Made by a program: the position numbers and the translations under genes | NCBI RefSeq assembly: GCF_001956045.1 | Contig: NZ_MRTH01000067.1 | Coordinates: 1-18,141, forward strand | Length of the DNA stretch: 18,141 nucleotides | Direction: 5' to 3' | Source: Paenibacillus sp. FSL H7-0331 | Lineage (GTDB): Bacteria > Bacillota > Bacilli > Paenibacillales > NBRC-103111 | Notes under the pieces: generated by a model | What the model was told of the DNA's origin: nothing | Database searches by the model: none | Seen by the model: only the letters and a program-made list of their open reading frames with translations | Shown here: one piece after another, positions 1-6,323 of the stretch | Layout of the letters: every line of letters starts with the position of its first letter | Numbering within the stretch: position 1 is the first letter of the stretch

Positions 1-60
1 GGTATGACACAAAAAATAGAACCTGATATGCACACTCAATTTATTGTAGTAATACCATAA
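1..60 (+). CDS. Possible 3' end of a gene entering from the left edge
   Basis: Frame 1 is open from the window edge to a TAA at 58-60 and reads as a plausible C-terminal tail (GMTQKIEPDMHTQFIVVIP). I do not recognise the protein. It could equally be a chance open stretch, since only 19 codons are visible. Its stop lies 37 bp before the first repeat core at 98, the same arrangement seen for other genes in this window, which mildly favours a real gene end. Confidence 0.25.
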   Translation, partial: GMTQKIEPDMHTQFIVVIP

Positions 61-93
61 TTTTCGGCCATAACATTGATTGTTGATTCATTA

Positions 94-116
94 AAGTAAC
101 GGAAACGATAGCGCAA
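94..116 (+). repeat. Dispersed repeat, copy 1 (single degenerate core)
   Basis: AACGGAAACGATAGCGCAA at 98-116, preceded by AAGT, matches the right-hand core of the repeat family (AAGTAACGGGCAGGATAGTTGAA type) at most positions, notably AGTAACGG and CGATAG. No clear hairpin or second core is present, so this is a partial or decayed copy. Orientation is the same as all other copies. Confidence 0.5.
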
Positions 117-221
117 TGACTAGGAAGTAAACCTATTCCTTCGGAATACCACGAAGACCGATAACTATTATATGAGCAATGAAAGTAATTATAGATCGCG
201 TTATTGTAGGAGGCGATTTTG

Positions 222-476
222 GTGCAATGGTTGGCAGTGGCAGTGGGTATATTAGGTTTATTATTTAGTTTTATTATGACGTGGAAACGTGAGGGAATCA
301 TCCAAGCTATTTTGAATCTAATATGCTTCACAGGGTTCATGTTTGCTGTAATCAATCCTTTTACAAATACCTTCCACAGCACTCTGTTCATTCCTGCCTT
401 GTCCATCTCAATTATTTCCAGTATTGTCTCGTTTTGTTTATGGTTGAGAGCCGAAAAACAAAAACGGGACACGTAG
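222..476 (+). CDS. Small hypothetical membrane protein
   Basis: An 84-residue protein that I cannot assign to a named family. It has three likely hydrophobic segments, about residues 3-20, 28-46 and 52-74, and ends in a short charged tail (RAEKQKRDT), so it is probably a small integral membrane protein with a cytoplasmic C-terminus. The start chosen is GTG at 222, because TAGGAGGCG at 207-215 gives a spacing of 8 nt; a TTG one codon upstream (219) is closer to the site. The gene stands alone between repeat copy 1 (98-116) and repeat copy 2 (513-601), with its stop 36 bp before the latter, so it forms a single-gene unit. The hairpin inside copy 2 could serve as its terminator. Confidence 0.65.
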   Translation: MQWLAVAVGILGLLFSFIMTWKREGIIQAILNLICFTGFMFAVINPFTNTFHSTLFIPALSISIISSIVSFCLWLRAEKQKRDT

Positions 477-508
477 TTCATCACTCGAACTCCGTTCGGT
501 TTCGATAT

Positions 509-602
509 TACGAACGGGTACGATAGTTGAATCTTCAACCAGAACGAGGCTGCCTGCATGATCGGCAGCCTTTCGCTCACCGAACGGGCAGGATAGTTGA
601 AC
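509..602 (+). repeat. Dispersed repeat, copy 2 (complete: core, hairpin, core)
   Basis: Left core AACGGGTACGATAGTTGAA at 513-531 and right core AACGGGCAGGATAGTTGAA at 583-601 differ at only two positions and lie exactly 70 bp apart in direct orientation. Between them is a hairpin with arms GGCTGCC (548-554) and GGCAGCC (564-570), a 9-nt loop and a short T run. This is the best-preserved copy in the window and serves as the reference for the others. The hairpin could act as a terminator for the small membrane protein gene. Confidence 0.85.
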
Positions 603-657
603 AAGGCATTTGAAAAATTAGAATGGAATGCCAACATTTTGAGGGAACATATAAACG

Positions 658-700
658 TAAAGAGTCGAATTCTTGTGATGCTACGAATTCGACTCTTTTA
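658..700. terminator. Hairpin terminator 3' of the HxlR-type gene
   Basis: Perfect 12-bp inverted repeat AGAGTCGAATTC (661-672) / GAATTCGACTCT (685-696) with a 12-nt loop. The stem can extend through flanking AAA/TTTT bases (TAAAGAG...CTCTTTTA), so it could work in both directions. It lies about 57 bp beyond the stop of the minus-strand HxlR gene and is the natural end of that transcript. Confidence 0.7.
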
Positions 701-756
701 TTCGAGTTGGAAATCCTTAGATATAAGCCCTGCAGTTATATGCGTCGTTTATTATT

Positions 757-1110
757 CTATTTTTCTCCATATTTTTTCCCGAAATCCTCCATCAAATCGA
801 GGATAGGAATAAATTCTTTCCCTTTTGGTGTTAACGAATATTCAACGCGTGGTGGTACCTCTGGAAAAACATTACGTTCAATTAAACCATCGGATTCTAG
901 TTCTCGAAGTTGTTTTGTAAGTGAGCCTTGTGAAATATCCCATAAAAAAGTTTTAATTTCATTGTAACGATATACTTTTGATTTTAGAAACCAAAGTATG
1001 AGACATTTCCAACGACCCGATAGCATGTTTTGAGTATAAGCAATCCCATAGACGTCTCTATTTTCCTTAATAAACTCCTTTTCAAATCCATCCTTACACA
1101 TTCTAGCCAT
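757..1110 (-). CDS. HxlR-family winged-helix transcriptional regulator
   Basis: A 117-residue cytoplasmic DNA-binding protein of the HxlR branch of the MarR-like winged-helix regulators. The family signature is visible: N-terminal Cys (MARMCKDGFE), a helix with SGRWKCLILWFL, the recognition region SQGSLTKQLRELESDGLIER and the wing PRVEYSLTPKGKEF. Length is normal for the family. Two adjacent ATGs exist; the second (1108-1110) is chosen because AAAGGTG then stands 5 nt away. HxlR proteins often control a divergent enzyme gene and respond to thiol, aldehyde or quinone stress; here the divergent neighbour is the NAD(P) oxidoreductase at 1274, with 163 bp between the two starts. A direct regulatory link is an inference from this arrangement. 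Confidence 0.9.
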   Translation of the reverse strand: MARMCKDGFEKEFIKENRDVYGIAYTQNMLSGRWKCLILWFLKSKVYRYNEIKTFLWDISQGSLTKQLRELESDGLIERNVFPEVPPRVEYSLTPKGKEFIPILDLMEDFGKKYGEK

Positions 1111-1273
1111 CATATCACCTTTATTTTCTGTAAAGTATAAAAAAGTGTACTATGTCAATTTTTATTGCCTACTTCAAAAAATAGAGTATTGAGCTTATTA
1201 TATTATCTATACTTTCAAAACTCAATCTGGAGTCACAAAGGAAGTACCACTATAATATTTAGGAGGAACAATA
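1111..1273. promoter_or_regulatory. Divergent promoter region between HxlR gene and oxidoreductase gene
   Basis: This AT-rich intergenic region must hold both promoters. On the minus strand a consensus TTGACA (complement of 1153-1158) lies upstream of TATACT/TACTTT (1132-1139), but the spacer is short (13-15 nt). AAAGTATA at 1132-1139 and TATACTTT at 1208-1215 form matching inverted half-sites, 68 bp apart, that could be operators for the HxlR protein. These assignments are by eye and tentative. Confidence 0.35.
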
Positions 1274-1996
1274 ATGAGATTTGGAATTATAGGTGCAGGA
1301 CCAATAGGGACAATTATTTCTAAAAAATTAGTTAAGAATGGACATGATGTCAAAATTGCAGATGCTCGAGGAATTGAATGTTTAGAAGGAAAAGAGATTG
1401 CTGGAACACCTGTGAGTGTAGAAGATGTAATAACAAATATTGATGTTCTTATAATATCTATCCCTTTTCATGTAATGCCAAGCATTCGCAACATTGTAGA
1501 TAAAGCTAGAGAGGAAGTAATCGCTGTAGACACTTCAAATTATTATCCTTTTAGAGACAATAAAATTGAAGAAATTGAGAACGGGATCGTTGAAAGTGTT
1601 TGGGTTTCAAATCAATTAGGCAGACCTATCATTAAAGCTTTCAATAATCAATTAGCTTATACTTTAGAAAATAAAGGAACCCCCGAAGGTACTAGTAGTC
1701 GCATTGCCATGGCGATTGCTGGTAATGACCTATCACAAAAACAAATAATCATGGACGTAGTAAACGAGCTAGGCTTCGACGCAGTAGATAGTGGTTCTTT
1801 AAGTGATTCGTGGAGACAACAGCCAGGAACTCCTGCATACTGCACAGAACTAACAAAAGAGGAACTAACGGAAGCATTGAAAAAGGCAAATAAAGGAAAA
1901 GCCCCATTCCTACGGGATAAGGTGATGGAGAAGTTTTCAGCTGGATTTTCACACAATGATATTGTGAATTTAAACAGAGAAATTTATAATTTATAA
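1274..1996 (+). CDS. NAD(P)-binding oxidoreductase, F420-dependent NADP reductase-like family
   Basis: A 240-residue protein beginning with a classic Rossmann dinucleotide-binding motif, GIIGAGPIG (residues 4-12), followed by the expected acidic residue after strand 2 (KIADARG). Further family-like blocks are DVLIISIPFHVMPSI (about 57-71), AVDTSNYYPF and KAFNNQLAYTL. These match the coenzyme F420-dependent NADP oxidoreductase fold (F420_oxidored), whose Bacillota members mostly use NAD(P)H on unknown substrates rather than F420. The start ATG has AGGAGG at 1261-1266. It is divergent from an HxlR regulator, an arrangement typical of stress-inducible reductases. Its low-GC codon use contrasts with the 12.8-17.6 kb operon, suggesting a different origin. 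The substrate is unknown. Confidence 0.85.
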   Translation: MRFGIIGAGPIGTIISKKLVKNGHDVKIADARGIECLEGKEIAGTPVSVEDVITNIDVLIISIPFHVMPSIRNIVDKAREEVIAVDTSNYYPFRDNKIEEIENGIVESVWVSNQLGRPIIKAFNNQLAYTLENKGTPEGTSSRIAMAIAGNDLSQKQIIMDVVNELGFDAVDSGSLSDSWRQQPGTPAYCTELTKEELTEALKKANKGKAPFLRDKVMEKFSAGFSHNDIVNLNREIYNL

Positions 1997-2099
1997 TTTT
2001 GGAAACACCGAACTCCCATGAAAATAAAAAAGCTAGAAACATCAAAAAAGAGCAAATTAAAGTAGACCCTGTGTAACATTTTTTAAAAAAAGCAGAGCC

Positions 2100-2350
2100 C
2101 CTGATTGAGTATGATGGAGTTGGGTTGGTAGAAATCGACTTTCTACTAAAAATAAAGGTAAGGCTGGTGCAACCAGCAAAAAATGATTAATCTCCCATAA
2201 GTGCTACCCGTAATGGGTGCGACAGTCTGTGATGCACCGAGATGGTTGGAGTCAGACTAACGGTTGGGCTTTAATGGCACCATAGAAGTATGGACAGATT
2301 TTATCCATTTTCATCCTCTGTGGTGCAGCGCTGGTTTTGCGCTGCATGAA
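2100..2350 (+). other. Structured non-coding stretch, possible ncRNA or mobile-element end
   Basis: The gap 1997-2535 has no credible gene. Between 2163 and 2345 there are at least five short inverted repeats: GCTGGT/ACCAGC (2163-2168/2172-2177, then an A run), ACCC/GGGT (2206-2209/2215-2218), AGTCTG/CAGACT (2224-2229/2253-2258), ATGGA/TCCAT (2290-2294/2304-2308) and GCAGCGC/GCGCTGC (2325-2331/2339-2345). GGTGC/GCACC (2216-2220/2234-2238) is an alternative pairing. Such density suggests a structured RNA or a decayed element end rather than spacer. I do not recognise a known RNA family. It directly abuts repeat copy 3. Confidence 0.4.
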
Positions 2351-2467
2351 TGACTAACGGGTACTATAGTTTAACACAGCGAAAAGGCTGCCTCGCGGCA
2401 AGAGTGGCCCTTTGCTATTTCTTCCTTCCCTTTTTCCTTTGGTTTAAGGAACTAATAGGATTATATT
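2351..2467 (+). repeat. Dispersed repeat, copy 3 (good left core, decayed right core)
   Basis: The left core AACGGGTACTATAGTTTAA at 2356-2374, preceded by GACT, differs from the reference at two positions. It is followed by an imperfect hairpin region starting with GGCTGCC (2386-2392; inner stem TGCC/GGCA around TCGC). The right core seems decayed to ACTAATAGGATTATATT at 2451-2467. The copy is 69 bp upstream of the stalk-protein start and far (about 355 bp) downstream of the oxidoreductase stop. Confidence 0.6.
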
Positions 2468-2535
2468 CCCATTTAAAGAAACGTTTTGATGGTTCAGGAG
2501 TCTAATTCTATAGCTCTAGTATGAGGAGAGATGGA

Positions 2536-3450
2536 ATGAAAAAATTTATTTCAGGTCTTGTTTTAGGTCTGGGGATATCGGCAGCTTCGGTAGGCTATGC
2601 CTCTGACACGGTACAGATTTATTTATTCAATGCTAGATATATGTTTAACGGGGAGGAGAAAATAGTTGAAGACCCGTATAAGAGTCTGAATTATGAGGGG
2701 CATATCTATCTCCCGATTCGTTTTATTGCTGAAAATACCGGTCTGCAAGTAAATTATGATGAGTTATTGCAAACGGTATCGGTTAAGGCAAGCCCTGTGT
2801 ATATTTCAAAATCATCCGCAATTACACTGGCCAAATCCACCGACAAGCTTAATAATGATGTTCGTTGGGAAGCACAGTTTATCGATATTCACCGCAATGA
2901 TTCAAATAGCCAGTTAATGGATCGTGCTGTTTGGAAAGTAAACGGTCTGTATCCGGCCGGTAACAAAACGATTGTTACCCTTGACGCGGAGACAGGTGAG
3001 CAGTTTTCCTTAACCAAATTAGAAGCGTGGGGAGAGGTTATTCCTCCGACTCCGGACATGGGACTGGTCTATGGATTAGCGGTAAATGCGTTATTGAAAA
3101 GCGATCCGGGCTTGACTAGGGAGATGAAATATATTGCAGTCGATCCCACAGGGCTAAAGGATCTTGGGGAAGGAGATATGGAGGAAATTCTTCAATCCTT
3201 AAACGGCAATGGCGTACTGGTTATGAAAGCATCCTTCGATGAATTGAAGGCAAAGGGAATGGTGCGTGACGTAAATGCCCTTGAAGGGGTACTTCTGATT
3301 GTAGAGAAAGTTGTATATGCAAAAGACAGCATTCTGATTGATGGTTACATATTCAAAACTGGTCTTGCTGCTGCAAGCAGTCGAATTACCATACAGCGAG
3401 ATGGAGAGGGATGGAGAATAAGCTCGGTCCAAGGAAGAGGAGTTAGCTAG
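2536..3450 (+). CDS. Secreted copper amine oxidase N-terminal-like (stalk) domain protein
   Basis: A 304-residue exported protein. It begins with a signal peptide (MKKFISGLVLGLGISAASVGYA, predicted cleavage before SDTVQ). Next comes a stalk or copper-amine-oxidase N-terminal-like domain, about residues 25-90, recognisable by HIYLPIRFIAENTGLQVNYDE and the closing QTVSVKASP. The central part (KSSAITLAK...RAVWKVNGL...VTLDAETGEQ) resembles a PepSY-like unit, and the C-terminus is a mixed domain I cannot name. Such proteins are abundant in Paenibacillus and usually act at the cell surface; no enzyme residues are evident. The start at 2536 is preferred because GAGGAGAG (2523-2530) lies 5 nt upstream; the upstream in-frame ATG at 2521 overlaps that site. 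It is flanked by repeat copies 3 and 4 as a single-gene unit. Confidence 0.8.
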   Translation: MKKFISGLVLGLGISAASVGYASDTVQIYLFNARYMFNGEEKIVEDPYKSLNYEGHIYLPIRFIAENTGLQVNYDELLQTVSVKASPVYISKSSAITLAKSTDKLNNDVRWEAQFIDIHRNDSNSQLMDRAVWKVNGLYPAGNKTIVTLDAETGEQFSLTKLEAWGEVIPPTPDMGLVYGLAVNALLKSDPGLTREMKYIAVDPTGLKDLGEGDMEEILQSLNGNGVLVMKASFDELKAKGMVRDVNALEGVLLIVEKVVYAKDSILIDGYIFKTGLAAASSRITIQRDGEGWRISSVQGRGVS

Positions 3451-3536
3451 CTGGTAAATATATTTAAGATTTGATCGTTAATCACTTTTGTAGTTTATTG
3501 TTAATCTTGCACTACGTGGAAAGCAAATGAAAAATT

Positions 3537-3577
3537 GGCTGCCTTCTCCACTAACGAATACATAAGCATAGTGATCC
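3537..3577 (+). repeat. Dispersed repeat, copy 4 (right half, with insertion)
   Basis: GGCTGCC (3537-3543) followed by TTCTCCACTAACGAATAC and then AGCATAGTGATCC corresponds to hairpin arm plus right core, with extra bases splitting the core. The 13-nt block CCTTCTCCACTAA (3542-3554) recurs exactly at 4509-4521, so the tyrosine recombinase gene is bracketed by two related copies. Assignment to the family is weaker than for copies 2, 6 and 7. Confidence 0.45.
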
Positions 3578-3598
3578 AAATGGTAGTATTAGATTAAA

Positions 3599-3645
3599 CC
3601 TTCCCAATTCTAGTAAAGCTAGAGGTAACTAAAAAATTGGGAGGG
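3599..3645 (+). promoter_or_regulatory. Leader hairpin that can sequester the recombinase ribosome binding site
   Basis: CCTTCCCAATT (3599-3609) can pair along its whole length with AATTGGGAGGG (3635-3645), with one G-U pair; the latter contains the Shine-Dalgarno sequence GGGAGGG that serves the ATG at 3653. Inside is a second stem TCTAG/CTAGA (3609-3613/3619-3623). The closing arm is followed by TTTTG, so it could instead be a terminator or attenuator. Either way, expression of the recombinase is probably restrained. Confidence 0.55.
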
Positions 3646-3652
3646 TTTTGTT

Positions 3653-4495
3653 ATGAAATTGAATGATTTATGGAAGTTCTATGAGGCTGATAAACGTATT
3701 TTAGGATTCAGCCCGCACACTATAAAGGCTTACTCACTTCAGTTTAAGATGCTGATCATCGAACTCGGTGATATCGAGATCGAAGAAGTAACAATAAATT
3801 TGCTGAAAGAGTATTTGGCCAAGCAATCAGAGAAATTAAAGCCAAGCAGTTTAGGGCATCGAATTCGATTCGTTCGTTCCCTCTTTCGTTTTGCGTTTGA
3901 AGAAGGACATATCACAAAGAATCCCTCCCTCAAACTGAGGGAACCAAAAGTTGAAAAACGCATCCCGAAATTTCTGATTGAGGAGGATGTTATCCATCTT
4001 AAGATTTCCTGTCTTTCTCATCGTGAACATGCTCTTCTCGAATTTCTTTATTGCACGGGCTGCCGCGTTGGGGAAGTGCATAAATTAAGCTTGGAGGACA
4101 TCAACTGGGAAAATTGTTCGGCTATCGTAAATGGTAAGGGCTCTAAACAAAGGGAAATCTATTTTACGACCGAATGCAAAGTATGGTTAAAAAGATATGT
4201 AAAGAGTCGTGAGGATTCCTGTAAAGCTTTGTTTGTCACTGAAACCCATCCTACCCGTAGAATGACAATCCCAACGATCCGTTGGGCATTAAAAAAGTTA
4301 GCAAACAGAGGGGAAGTTGCCGCAAATGTATATCCTCATAGGTTTCGCCATACATTTGCCTGCCAACTATTGGATAATGGTGCACCATTAGAGTTTATCC
4401 AGGGGATGCTTGGGCACGAAAAAGCATCAACCACACAGATATACGCCCAGCTGCGCGGGGAGCGTCGAAGAGAATTATATCGTCGATATTTTTAG
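3653..4495 (+). CDS. Tyrosine-type site-specific recombinase (XerC/D-like, 280 aa)
   Basis: An integrase-fold DNA strand-exchange enzyme. Residues 1-90 form an N-terminal SAM-like core-binding domain (FSPHTIKAYSLQ, SLGHRIRFVRSLFRFAFEEG). The catalytic domain carries the expected residues: Arg138 in TGCRVGEVHKL, the GKGSKQRE lysine segment (161-168), His229 and Arg232 in PHRFRHTFACQLL, His255 in MLGHEKASTTQ and the nucleophile Tyr264 in TTQIYAQL. All key residues are present, so it should be active. At 280 residues it is slightly shorter than XerC/XerD. I see no obvious extra insertion of the kind that marks integron integrases. It is a solitary gene, with no excisionase or phage genes nearby. 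Repeat copies 4 and 5 lie immediately on either side, and a hairpin overlaps its stop codon. Its probable sites are these repeats, which is an inference. Confidence 0.93.
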   Translation: MKLNDLWKFYEADKRILGFSPHTIKAYSLQFKMLIIELGDIEIEEVTINLLKEYLAKQSEKLKPSSLGHRIRFVRSLFRFAFEEGHITKNPSLKLREPKVEKRIPKFLIEEDVIHLKISCLSHREHALLEFLYCTGCRVGEVHKLSLEDINWENCSAIVNGKGSKQREIYFTTECKVWLKRYVKSREDSCKALFVTETHPTRRMTIPTIRWALKKLANRGEVAANVYPHRFRHTFACQLLDNGAPLEFIQGMLGHEKASTTQIYAQLRGERRRELYRRYF

Positions 4496-4539
4496 GAGCT
4501 ATTAAGCTCCTTCTCCACTAAATGAGCAGTATAGTGCGA
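4494..4539 (+). repeat. Dispersed repeat, copy 5 (hairpin plus right core) overlapping the recombinase stop
   Basis: AGGAGCT/AGCTCCT (4494-4500/4505-4511) is a perfect 7-bp hairpin whose first bases overlap the TAG stop of the recombinase. It is followed by TTCTCCACTAAATGAGCAGTATAGTGCGA, which aligns with the right core (TAA.GAGCAGTATAGT). The left core is absent. The hairpin may also terminate transcription. Confidence 0.6.
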
Positions 4540-4624
4540 TAAGAAAATATTTACAAATTGTATTAATGTTCTAAAATAGATATTTAAATAGCCGCTGAGA
4601 AAGTTCAGTTATGGGAGGGTTGAA

Positions 4625-5137
4625 ATGCTTGGATTACCAAAAGGTCAGGTTTTTTTAGTTCCTTGGTCAAATGAATGGCAAAAGGAATACTTATTAGAGA
4701 AAGATCAGATACAAGAGGTAGTTGGTCAGTATATTTTAGCTGTTCACCACATTGGAAGTACAGCAGTTAAACATTTAAGTGCAAAGCCAATCATTGATAT
4801 TGCTATTGAAATTAATGAGTTTCAGGATGGTGAAAAGTGTATTACTCCGTTAGAAACACTTGGTTATTCATATAAAGGAACTAATGTCTTACCAGATAGA
4901 CATTACTTTAATAAAGGTGAACCACGAACACACCAAATTCATATGTACCAAAGTGGAAATAAATATCTATTAGAACATTTGGCTTTTAGAGATTATTTGA
5001 GATATAACGAAACAGCAAGAATTCAATATGAACAACTTAAACAAGATTTATCGACAGTAAATAAAAGTAATAAACATAAATATGCAGATGACAAAACTAA
5101 TTTTGTTAAATCTATCTTAGACAACATAAAAAAATAA
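4625..5137 (+). CDS. GrpB family protein (nucleotidyltransferase-like fold)
   Basis: A 170-residue cytoplasmic protein of the GrpB/UPF0157 family. The diagnostic blocks are VPWSNEWQKEY at the start, HIGSTAV (42-48), AKPIIDIAIEI (53-63), DRHYFNKG (86-93), THQIHMY and LEHLAFRDYLR; length is typical. The family shares a nucleotidyltransferase-like fold, sometimes occurs fused to CoaE dephospho-CoA kinase, and has no settled function. The start ATG has GGGAGG about 6 nt upstream. The gene is AT-rich compared with its neighbours and stands alone between repeat copies 5 and 6, with its stop only 16 bp before the left core of copy 6, so it looks like a transferred single-gene unit. Confidence 0.92.
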   Translation: MLGLPKGQVFLVPWSNEWQKEYLLEKDQIQEVVGQYILAVHHIGSTAVKHLSAKPIIDIAIEINEFQDGEKCITPLETLGYSYKGTNVLPDRHYFNKGEPRTHQIHMYQSGNKYLLEHLAFRDYLRYNETARIQYEQLKQDLSTVNKSNKHKYADDKTNFVKSILDNIKK

Positions 5138-5147
5138 TATCACGTGG

Positions 5148-5233
5148 TTACTCAACGGTTCCGATAGTTGAATGAGGCAGACCGCCACCGCGGTCTGTTT
5201 TTTCATTGAAGTAACTGGCAGAAGAGTGGAACA
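5148..5233 (+). repeat. Dispersed repeat, copy 6 (complete: core, hairpin-terminator, core)
   Basis: Left core AACGGTTCCGATAGTTGAA (5154-5172) and right core AACTGGCAGAAGAGTGGAA (5213-5231) stand in direct orientation 59 bp apart. Between them CAGACCGC (5178-5185) pairs perfectly with GCGGTCTG (5190-5197) around the loop CACC and is followed by TTTTTT, a textbook intrinsic terminator for the GrpB gene. The right core keeps the family flank TTGAAGTAAC. Confidence 0.8.
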
Positions 5234-5270
5234 TCTAGAAATTAATAATGAGCTCTACGAACTTATTAAA

Positions 5271-5825
5271 CTACTTGTCGGAAACAATCCTCTCTAACAA
5301 TATCCCCACTTGATTTGCCATGACATTAGGTGGATAGGGCATTTCATTCGTGATCCACCATTCCAACACACCTACGAAAGACGTTGCCATAAATCGAAGC
5401 ATAACATCTTCTGTTAAGCCTTTATTTTTTTCTTCAGTCATATCCACTTCATCCCTGTACGCTTCGATCAGAAAATCAAGGAAGCGACTGCGGAAAGAAG
5501 AGGCTCCTTTACTCGCTAATATTGTCGAAAAGAATAAATAATTCCGCTCAAAGTATTCTAAAAAAACGAGATCAGCATCTCTCCAGGGCAATTCACATGC
5601 CCATTCACATATTTCCTTAAGCTCATTTATATATGAATCAATGAGCTTATCAAGCAAATCAAATTTATCTTGATAATGAAGATAGATGGTTCTTCGGCTA
5701 ACATCCGCCCTATCCGAAATATCTTGTATGGTAATCTGATTAAAACTTTTCTCAGACATTAGCTCAATAACAGCATTTTTTATCGCTTTTTGAGATTTCA
5801 GGACTCTTCTATCCACCTTAGACAA
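5271..5825 (-). CDS. TetR/AcrR-family transcriptional regulator
   Basis: A 184-residue one-component repressor. The N-terminal helix-turn-helix (about residues 10-56) is clear: SQKAIKNAVIELMSEKSFNQITIQDISDRADVSRRTIYLHYQDKFDLLDKL. The rest is the alpha-helical ligand-binding and dimerisation domain, with the motif FVGVLEWWITNEMPYPP near the end, seen in TetR proteins with the C-terminal domain of the YfiR/DhaS type. The start is TTG at 5825, with GGTGA 7 nt upstream; a GTG three codons on is an alternative. It lies upstream of, and divergent from, the aldo/keto reductase cluster, with a 26-bp palindrome at 5860-5885 just before its start. It therefore probably represses itself and perhaps that cluster. 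The effector is unknown. Confidence 0.92.
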   Translation of the reverse strand: MSKVDRRVLKSQKAIKNAVIELMSEKSFNQITIQDISDRADVSRRTIYLHYQDKFDLLDKLIDSYINELKEICEWACELPWRDADLVFLEYFERNYLFFSTILASKGASSFRSRFLDFLIEAYRDEVDMTEEKNKGLTEDVMLRFMATSFVGVLEWWITNEMPYPPNVMANQVGILLERIVSDK

Positions 5826-5859
5826 TGAAAGGTCACCAAACTTTCTTATCAGTTTTAAC

Positions 5860-5885
5860 CGATTTGTGCACTAATGCACGAATCG
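5860..5885. promoter_or_regulatory. Palindrome upstream of tetR, likely TetR operator
   Basis: CGATTTGTGCA (5860-5870) and TGCACGAATCG (5875-5885) are inverted repeats matching at 10 of 11 positions around CTAA. The site is 34 bp upstream of the TetR-family start, a standard place for an autoregulatory operator. A direct repeat ATCGTGAT (5882-5889 and about 5909-5916) follows and may be part of the promoter control region. Confidence 0.6.
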
Positions 5886-6016
5886 TGATCATTTAGCAAT
5901 TGTAGGTATCGTGATTCATCTTATAATAATACACAGATGAAACTTAATTCATCAACGTATACCTTCAATGTTAGACAAAATTAAAATCCGATCTTGAATA
6001 GAAAAATCGATGATCT

Positions 6017-6202
6017 GTGCAAATTGAGGGCAATCAGATATTTCAACGAGAGGACTGCTTTTTTGACACTTTAGATGATTACTTCGAAGCCCTACGGAGA
6101 TATCAATTGGATTATGATGTATCCCTTGATGGAGGCCATCCAAATGATTATTGGAATAAAAATTGGAAATATTACATCAATATGGCGAACAGACTCCTTT
6201 AA
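6017..6202 (+). pseudogene. Short unrecognised ORF, possibly the 3' remnant of a gene
   Basis: A 61-codon open frame from a GTG to TAA, with no convincing ribosome binding site and an in-frame stop directly upstream. The sequence looks protein-like (FFDTLDDYFEALRRYQLDYD... then PNDYWNKNWKYYINMANRLL), rich in aromatic and acidic residues, but I cannot place it in a family. The lack of initiation signals suggests a C-terminal remnant. It lies between the TetR gene and the aldo/keto reductase gene and shows no clear functional link to either. Confidence 0.3.
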
Positions 6203-6323
6203 TCTTTAAAGATGATTTTGACATCTTTGCAGGATGGAAAACGGTTTTTCGATAACATAACCTTTTTTATCTCTGTACTACCGTAAACATTTCAAATGAT
6301 CAAAAGAAGGAGCGAATCTACAA

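Noticed and set aside
41..637. 198-codon minus-strand ORF covering the first repeats
   Set aside because: It runs antisense through the small membrane protein gene and both cores of repeat copy 2, has no ribosome binding site or recognisable domain, and is low in plausible protein features.
2200..2345. Group II intron fragment, because of GTGCGAC and nearby stems
   Set aside because: No domain V-like hairpin and no intron-encoded protein remnant could be found.
6238..6262. AACGGTTTTTCGATAAC as a further repeat core
   Set aside because: It needs a spacing change, and neither hairpin nor second core is present; chance is likely in AT-rich DNA.
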